From: an uncultured Erythrobacter sp. | GTDB lineage: Bacteria; Pseudomonadota; Alphaproteobacteria; Sphingomonadales; Sphingomonadaceae | Reading direction: 5' to 3' | NCBI GenBank assembly: GCA_947500645.1 | Contig: CANMSD010000001.1 | Coordinates: 186,001-250,000 of the forward strand | DNA length: 64,000 nucleotides | Shown here: positions 59,169-64,000 of the stretch, piece by piece | How the letters are laid out: each line of letters starts with the position of its first letter | Position numbering within the stretch: the stretch's first letter is position 1 | Notes under the pieces: generated by a model | Seen by the model: the letters and a program-made list of their open reading frames with translations, nothing else | Database searches by the model: none | What the model was told of the DNA's origin: nothing | Made by a program: the position numbers and the translations under genes

Positions 59169-60260
59169 CTATTCGCTGGAACCTGTGCCAAAGTCCTCAA
59201 CCTCGATCCGCTCCGCCTCTTGCTTGGCCAGCGCAGCCGCCGCGCTATCTTTCCATTGGCCGGCGTTCGAATAGGGCGCTTTCACCTGACCGGCACCGCG
59301 CAATGCTGGGTCGGCGAGCGCAGCATCAGGCGTGGATGGCGCTGCATTTCTGCGATTTGATGGCGTAGTAGACGTACTGCGCGTCAGAGTTGCGCGCGTG
59401 CCTCCGGTTGTGGCGGGAACAGCGCTTACATTTGCGGGAGCGATCCGAGGCTCCGGCGCGGGAATGGCTCTTGCGGCGCTCACGCCAGGCTCATACCCGG
59501 CATAGCTTTGAGTGAAGGCGGCCTTTGTACCCGCCCGGCCGCGGTTCTTGTAGAAGCGGTGAGCGCCGATGGTGCCGACGTGATCGAGCGAGCCGGCCCA
59601 GTAAGGATTGACCCATAACGTGTGATAATGCGTCGCCAGGCCGATGGGCGAATAGACGCTGCCCGAAAGCGCCTCCGACGCGATCCGGCGCGCTTTCGTC
59701 ATGCCGCCCGCGCTAGCCTTGCGTCGCAAGCTGCCATCGCAAGTGAAGGTAAACTGACACCCGGTTGAACGCTGTGAGCCCTGATAGACTACGCCGCACA
59801 CACTTGCGGGCCAGCTCGAATGCGCGACGCGGTTAAGCACGACCTGCGCCACGGCGCGTTGGCCCGCTTCACTTTCGCTTGCTGCCTCGTAATAGACCGC
59901 TTGCGCCAGGCATTGCAGAGCGCGCGATTGGCTGGTGCCGCTGCCAAGGCTGGCAAAGGGGCTTGCGGCGGGACCGGCTTCGATCAGCTCACCTAGCTCG
60001 CGGCCATCCGCGCCGATGTCGAGCGGGTCGATGGTCGGCAATGCGACCAGCGCTTCGCTGGGTGGATCGGCGAGATAATAGAATGCGGAGCCGGGGAAGC
60101 TGTTGCCAGGCGTTTCGAACGGCATAGCTGAAGCATCTGAAAAGGCGTGTCTTTCGCCAGCATCGACTGGTGCGTCTGCGGCAATCGCGCCGAAGTCTCC
60201 GGGCGCGGCCATGGCTGGCACTGCAATCGCTGCGCAAAGCACCATGAGGCGGCGTTTCAT
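59169..60260 (-). CDS. Exported cell wall hydrolase, SleB-like (Hydrolase_2)
   Basis: This 363-residue protein has a signal peptide (MKRRLMVLCAAIAVPAMAA). The catalytic domain shows LAQAVYYEAASESEAGQRAV with the key Glu, VVLNRVAHSSWPASVCGVVY and GCQFTFTCDG, the SleB/CwlJ pattern of lytic transglycosylase-like amidases; non-spore formers carry these too. The C-terminal part is Ala/Thr/Pro-rich. I chose ATG 60260 over a start 96 bases upstream because only it gives a signal peptide at the N-terminus. Confidence 0.85.
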   Translation of the reverse strand: MKRRLMVLCAAIAVPAMAAPGDFGAIAADAPVDAGERHAFSDASAMPFETPGNSFPGSAFYYLADPPSEALVALPTIDPLDIGADGRELGELIEAGPAASPFASLGSGTSQSRALQCLAQAVYYEAASESEAGQRAVAQVVLNRVAHSSWPASVCGVVYQGSQRSTGCQFTFTCDGSLRRKASAGGMTKARRIASEALSGSVYSPIGLATHYHTLWVNPYWAGSLDHVGTIGAHRFYKNRGRAGTKAAFTQSYAGYEPGVSAARAIPAPEPRIAPANVSAVPATTGGTRATLTRSTSTTPSNRRNAAPSTPDAALADPALRGAGQVKAPYSNAGQWKDSAAAALAKQEAERIEVEDFGTGSSE

Positions 60261-60529
60261 CGGCAATTTGGGCACCGGTTCAGGCGGCTGGCCGCCGGAA
60301 CGATCGGGCAGGCAGATTGGCTTTTGCCGTTGGGGAGAGGCGCGAAACTTCCACATGAATTATGTGAAGGGATTTAGTCTGTGCAGCGTGCACTTGCGAT
60401 CCGGGTGATCGCGGCGTCCCGAAACCGCACAATTTTAACCAGTGGGCTTAACTCGCCTGTGAAGCACGCCTTGCCGGGGCTGGGCTGGGGCATTATCGCA
60501 GGTTTATCAGGCGGTGAGGGATAGACGCT

Positions 60530-61420
60530 TTGTTTCGGGTTTCAGGCGTTTCGAAAGCGTTTTTGGCGGCCGCCTTGTCGATCGGCATTGCCGCATGCAG
60601 TGCGCCGGAATCTGTGCGTGAAGACGGGGTGGGCGCGGCGCAAGTCGGGCCGGAAATGGCGCAAGCTTTCCCTACATTTGTTAGCCTAAACCCTTGCACC
60701 GATGCGATTTTAGTCGAAGTGGCCGATCCCGAGCAGATCCTTGCGCTGTCGCATTACAGCCGCGATCCCAGCGGCAGCTCGATGGATACGGCGGTTGCTC
60801 GCGAATTTGGCGTGACTGGTGGGACTGCGGAGGAAGTGTTCGCGCTCGATCCCGACATTGTGCTCGCGAGCAGTTTTATGCAGCCTGCGAGCCGCGCAGC
60901 GCTCGATGATCTGGGCTTTGCTGTTGAGAGTTTCGGCATCACCAGCACTCCCGAGGACAGCTTTGCCCAAATCGAGCAAATCGCTGTGCTTGCTGGCCAT
61001 CCTGAACGGGGCAAGGCGTTAATCGAGCGGATCGAGAGCGCCTTGGCCCAGACAGCTCCTCGCGAAGGCACGCCGCAAGTAAGTGCGCTGATGTGGCAGT
61101 CGGGGCAGATCGTACCAGGTGAGACTACACTTATCAGCCACCTGCTGGATACGGCAGGCTTTACCAGCGACAGCAAACGACGGGGTTTGGGGCAGGCCGA
61201 TTTCGTCTCGCTGGAGCGAGTGATTATCGACCCGCCGGATGTGCTTCTGGTCGCCGGAAACAGCTCGGGACAGTCGCATCCGATGCTCGAAAGACTTGAG
61301 AGGATGCAGGTCGAAACCTTTGATGCAAATCTACTTTATTGCGGTGGGCCGACCATCATTCGCGCGGCTGAGCGATTGAGCGAGATCCGGCAACGCGCTT
61401 TGGGTGAAACAGCCGGATGA
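60530..61420 (+). CDS. Substrate-binding lipoprotein of a cobalamin/iron ABC importer
   Basis: This 296-residue protein has a lipobox (SIGIAACSA) with Cys at about 23, so it is anchored to a membrane by lipid. The fold is type III PBP as in BtuF/FecB: TFVSLNPCTDAILVEVADPE, then LDPDIVLASSFMQPAS and ending RAAERLSEIRQRAL. It begins with TTG (60530) after GAGGG. It overlaps the permease ATG by 4 bases. Cobalamin is more likely than a siderophore because of BtuF-like blocks, but this is an inference; no B12 riboswitch is seen upstream. Confidence 0.78.
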   Translation: MFRVSGVSKAFLAAALSIGIAACSAPESVREDGVGAAQVGPEMAQAFPTFVSLNPCTDAILVEVADPEQILALSHYSRDPSGSSMDTAVAREFGVTGGTAEEVFALDPDIVLASSFMQPASRAALDDLGFAVESFGITSTPEDSFAQIEQIAVLAGHPERGKALIERIESALAQTAPREGTPQVSALMWQSGQIVPGETTLISHLLDTAGFTSDSKRRGLGQADFVSLERVIIDPPDVLLVAGNSSGQSHPMLERLERMQVETFDANLLYCGGPTIIRAAERLSEIRQRALGETAG

Positions 61421-62382
61421 ACCGAGCGAGCCTGATTTTCGCCGCGCTACTGGCGCTGGCACTGCCGCTGTCGCTGCTCGCCGGGCGGGTATGGATCGAT
61501 CCCGCGAGTACGCCGAACGCTGCGCTGATCCTGATGGAATTGCGATTGCCGCGTGGACTGCTGGCGGTTGCGATTGGCGCCGGGTTGGGGGCAGCGGGCG
61601 CAGCGATGCAAGGCTATCTGCGTAATCCGCTGGCCGATCCCGGCCTGTTCGGTATCGCTCCGATGGCGGCCTTGGGCGCGGTGGCGAGCTTTTGGTTCGG
61701 AGCGTTGCTGCCCGGCGTTCTGGCGTCGTGGGCGTTACCCGCATTCGCACTCATCGGTGCGGCGTTGGGCATGGCTATGCTTGCGCTGATCGCAGGGCGG
61801 ACCGGCGGCATTGCGCTGTTCACTCTTGCCGGATTGATGATTGCCAGTCTTGCCGGCGCGCTGACTGCGCTCGCCATCACGCTAGCACCAAATCCCTTTG
61901 CTCTCAGTGAGATAGTGCTGTGGCTCAATGGCGCGCTGACAGATCGATCATGGCGCGAAGTGATGATAGCTGCCCCGCTGATCGCGCTCGGTATTGTGCT
62001 GTTGGCGCTGGCGTCAAAGCCACTCGACGCTCTGACTCTGGGCGAAGAGGCGGCGCGCAGCATGGGCGTCAACACGTCGCGGCTGCTGTGGTTGCTCGTA
62101 CTCGGGGTGGGGCTGACGGTCGGCCCAGGCGTCGCTGTCGCCGGGATTATCGGCTTTGTCGGGCTGATCGTGCCGCATCTGGTGCGTCCGCTAACCGACC
62201 GCCTGCCATCCTCGTTGATCCTGCCGAGCGCGCTGGCGGGCGCCTTGCTGGTGCTCATCGCGGATAGTGCTGTGCGGGTTCTGCCATTCGTCACCGAGCT
62301 GCGGCTCGGGATCGCGCTATCGCTGATCGGTGCGCCTTTCTTCCTGTGGTTGCTGCTGCGGATGCGGAGGGGGGCACTGTGA
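61417..62382 (+). CDS. FecCD/BtuC-family ABC transporter permease
   Basis: This 321-residue permease has about nine to ten transmembrane segments and the FecCD blocks: ELRLPRGLLAVAIGAGLGAA, GYLRNPLADPGLFGIAPMAA, LGEEAARSMGVNTSR, and IIGFVGLIVPHLVRPLTDRL. It forms the channel for cobalamin or ferric-siderophore import from the periplasm. It overlaps both the binding-protein gene and the ATPase gene by 4 bases each, giving a compact three-gene operon. Confidence 0.9.
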   Translation: MNRASLIFAALLALALPLSLLAGRVWIDPASTPNAALILMELRLPRGLLAVAIGAGLGAAGAAMQGYLRNPLADPGLFGIAPMAALGAVASFWFGALLPGVLASWALPAFALIGAALGMAMLALIAGRTGGIALFTLAGLMIASLAGALTALAITLAPNPFALSEIVLWLNGALTDRSWREVMIAAPLIALGIVLLALASKPLDALTLGEEAARSMGVNTSRLLWLLVLGVGLTVGPGVAVAGIIGFVGLIVPHLVRPLTDRLPSSLILPSALAGALLVLIADSAVRVLPFVTELRLGIALSLIGAPFFLWLLLRMRRGAL

Positions 62383-63119
62383 TCCTCGAAGCCACCAATC
62401 TCTCGCTCACGCGCGGCAACCGGCTTGTGCTGCAGCAGGTTTCGACCGCGCTTCAACCCGGCCAGATCACCGCGATCTGTGGTCCGAATGGAGCGGGCAA
62501 GTCTAGTCTGTTGCTCGGCCTTGCGGGTCTGCTTTCCCCTGCAGCGGGGGCAGTTTCACTGGCGGGAGAGGCGCTTGCGGACCTGCCACCACAAGAACGC
62601 GCACGCACTATAGGATACCTCCCACAAGCTGCTGAAATTGCATGGGATGTAGCGGTGGAAAATCTCGTTGCCTTGGGGCGGATGCCGCACCGGGATCGAG
62701 GCACTGAGGCGGTTGAACGCGCTATTGACGCGCTCGCACTCGAAGGTTTGCGCCACCGCCCGGCGAGCAAACTCTCTGGCGGCGAGAAGGCCCGCGCATT
62801 GCTGGCCCGAGTGTTAGCTGGCGAGCCACAATGGATCCTCGCCGACGAGCCGCTCGCGGCGCTCGATTTGGCGCATCAGCACAATCTGATCGCGCATTTC
62901 AAAAGCGCTGCCAAGAGCGAGCAGGGTGTCGTTATCGTGCTGCATGACCTTGCGACCGCGATGAACCACGCCGACCGAGTGCTGGTGCTGCGAGAAGGAC
63001 GATTGGTCGCCGATGGCACGCCGGAAAGCGCTCTATCCGGCGAGATCATCGCAAACACTTGGGGCGTAAATGCGCACTGGATTGGCGAACCCGGAGCGCA
63101 GGCTTTAGTGTCCGACTAG
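62379..63119 (+). CDS. ABC transporter ATP-binding protein for the same importer
   Basis: This 246-residue ATPase has a Walker A GPNGAGKSS, Q-loop YLPQA, signature SGGEKARALLARV, Walker B WILADEPLAAL and H-loop VLHDLATAMNH. I chose GTG 62379 (MILEATNLSLTRG), which overlaps the permease stop by 4 bases; the longer frame runs through the permease end. It powers import of cobalamin or iron chelate by the upstream permease and lipoprotein. Confidence 0.92.
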   Translation: MILEATNLSLTRGNRLVLQQVSTALQPGQITAICGPNGAGKSSLLLGLAGLLSPAAGAVSLAGEALADLPPQERARTIGYLPQAAEIAWDVAVENLVALGRMPHRDRGTEAVERAIDALALEGLRHRPASKLSGGEKARALLARVLAGEPQWILADEPLAALDLAHQHNLIAHFKSAAKSEQGVVIVLHDLATAMNHADRVLVLREGRLVADGTPESALSGEIIANTWGVNAHWIGEPGAQALVSD

Positions 63120-63256
63120 ATAACTCGCTGCTGTTTTACGTAAACCCTCCCATATCGATCCCAAAAATGGCGCATTTCGCCTATTATTACGGCTCATTCA
63201 CGCGGTATTTTCTCACCACACGCTGAGATCAATTCTCTGGATGGGGAGTGTGAACT

Positions 63257-64000
63257 ATGCCTGCGATCGACCGGACATTCTTTTTCAATGAAGTTCGAGG
63301 CCGCCCATTTGGCGGGAGCATGGAAGCCCGCCACGTCGCAGGCTGCAACGCGATCCTCGATTACTGGGAAAGCGAACATAGCGGCGGGGACACGCGCCAT
63401 GTCGCCTATCTGCTCGGCACGACCTATCACGAAACCGCGCACCGGATGGAAGCGATCAACGAATACGGCACGGCCAGCTATTTCAACAATCGCTATGGTC
63501 CGGGGACAGCGGTTGGACGCAGCCTCGGCAACACTCAGCCGGGCGATGGCAACCGCTTCCACGGTCGTGGCTTTGTCCAGCTGACGGGGCGTGCGAACTA
63601 CACCGATTGGGGCAATCGATTGGGCTTGGATCTGACCGGCAATCCCGAGCTGGCACTGGATGTTGATGTTGCGACAAAGATCCTGGTCGAAGGTTCGATG
63701 ATGGGTACGTTCACCGGCGTTTCGCTGCCCGATTATTTCAGCGCTTCGAAGAACGATTGGTACCACGCGCGCCAGGTGATCAACCGGCTCGACAAGGCGC
63801 AGCACATCGCTGATCTTGGTAAGCAGTTCTGGGCTGCGATCAGCTATGAAGGCACAGGCCAGCTGGAGCAGGCTCCGTTCCGCACGGTGCTTCGTGTTGG
63901 TTCATCGGGCGAGGATGTCCGCTTCATGCAGCGCTATCTCGGTTTGGTGACCGATGGATCGTTCGGCCCGATGACCGACGATGTGGTCCGCGCTTTTCAG
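63257..64000 (+). CDS. GH19-like peptidoglycan hydrolase with PG-binding domain, cut by the window edge
   Basis: The frame from ATG 63257 stays open for 248 codons to the end of the window. The N-terminal part has LLGTTYHETAHRMEAINEYG (Glu59 as the likely catalytic acid) and FHGRGFVQLTGRANY, which match GH19 chitinase/lysozyme-type endolysins. From about residue 209 there is a PG-binding domain (VLRVGSSGEDVRFMQRYLG, then DGSFGPMTDDVVRAFQ). There is no signal peptide, as for phage endolysins and some autolysins. The C-terminal end is outside the window. Confidence 0.82.
   Translation, partial: MPAIDRTFFFNEVRGRPFGGSMEARHVAGCNAILDYWESEHSGGDTRHVAYLLGTTYHETAHRMEAINEYGTASYFNNRYGPGTAVGRSLGNTQPGDGNRFHGRGFVQLTGRANYTDWGNRLGLDLTGNPELALDVDVATKILVEGSMMGTFTGVSLPDYFSASKNDWYHARQVINRLDKAQHIADLGKQFWAAISYEGTGQLEQAPFRTVLRVGSSGEDVRFMQRYLGLVTDGSFGPMTDDVVRAFQ

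Noticed and set aside
60261..60529. Possible B12 riboswitch ahead of the cobalamin/iron importer
   Set aside because: No B12-box core was found in the right orientation; only an unrelated CAGTGGG is present.

Overview
The window looks like a stretch of chromosome from a high-G+C alphaproteobacterium, most likely Sphingomonadales and near Erythrobacter/Altererythrobacter. This is an inference. It rests on the protein character of the ribosomal, EF-Tu and SecY genes, on the 2-oxoglutarate dehydrogenase cluster running mdh...sucD-sucA-sucB-lpd, on an abundance of short secreted proteins with Ala-rich signal peptides, and on the sphingomonad-type CTTCGACAGG/CCTGAGC repeats. No rRNA is present to settle taxonomy.

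Layout. Positions 1-5072 hold the tail of phosphoglycerate kinase, a small overlapping group (NTF2-like protein, serine hydrolase, hotdog thioesterase), a flavodoxin-like protein, class I fructose-bisphosphate aldolase, ThiE and a DUF218 protein. Positions 5121-9047 are an accessory patch: a FecR-like secreted protein, a large multidomain pectate-lyase-like protein, and a degraded second copy of the FecR-like locus. Positions 9048-12079 form a copper module (CsoR repressor with its operator, CopA, CopB). Positions 12086-14279 hold a small secreted protein, EF-P, an inositol-monophosphatase family protein and tRNA-Leu(CAA).

Positions 14228-17251 contain a helix-turn-helix-type hypothetical protein and then a lower-G+C, tightly packed three-gene cassette. 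Its first gene resembles the sporadically distributed TIGR04255 family, the second is unknown, and the third may be a permuted papain-like protein. This cassette is the best candidate here for an undescribed system.

Positions 17263-40056 are the str-S10-spc-alpha translation supercluster: rpsL, rpsG, fusA, tuf, rpsJ through rplO, secY, adk, then rpsM, rpsK, rpoA, rplQ. It is interrupted between adk and rpsM by a secreted SRPBCC-like protein and glutamate dehydrogenase. Two promoters of the same form (TTGAC, 17 bases, TAAGYG), an S10 leader with a terminator-like hairpin, a possible short RNA ahead of rpsL and a strong terminator after rplQ can be read directly. Ribosomal protein S12 carries Arg at residue 88. 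L3 and S5 carry long low-complexity extensions.

Positions 40084-47843 hold a second serine hydrolase, two paralogous Arg/Tyr-rich exported proteins, a TRIC-like channel, a PepSY protein, an amidase, a divergent FtsW/RodA-like membrane protein and an epimerase-like protein. Positions 47863-56323 are the minus-strand TCA-cycle operon (mdh, two small unknowns, sucD, sucA, sucB, lpd); sucC is missing from it. The rest holds a GGDEF-EAL protein, a SleB-type cell wall hydrolase, a cobalamin/iron-type ABC importer, and a GH19-like lysin that runs off the right edge.
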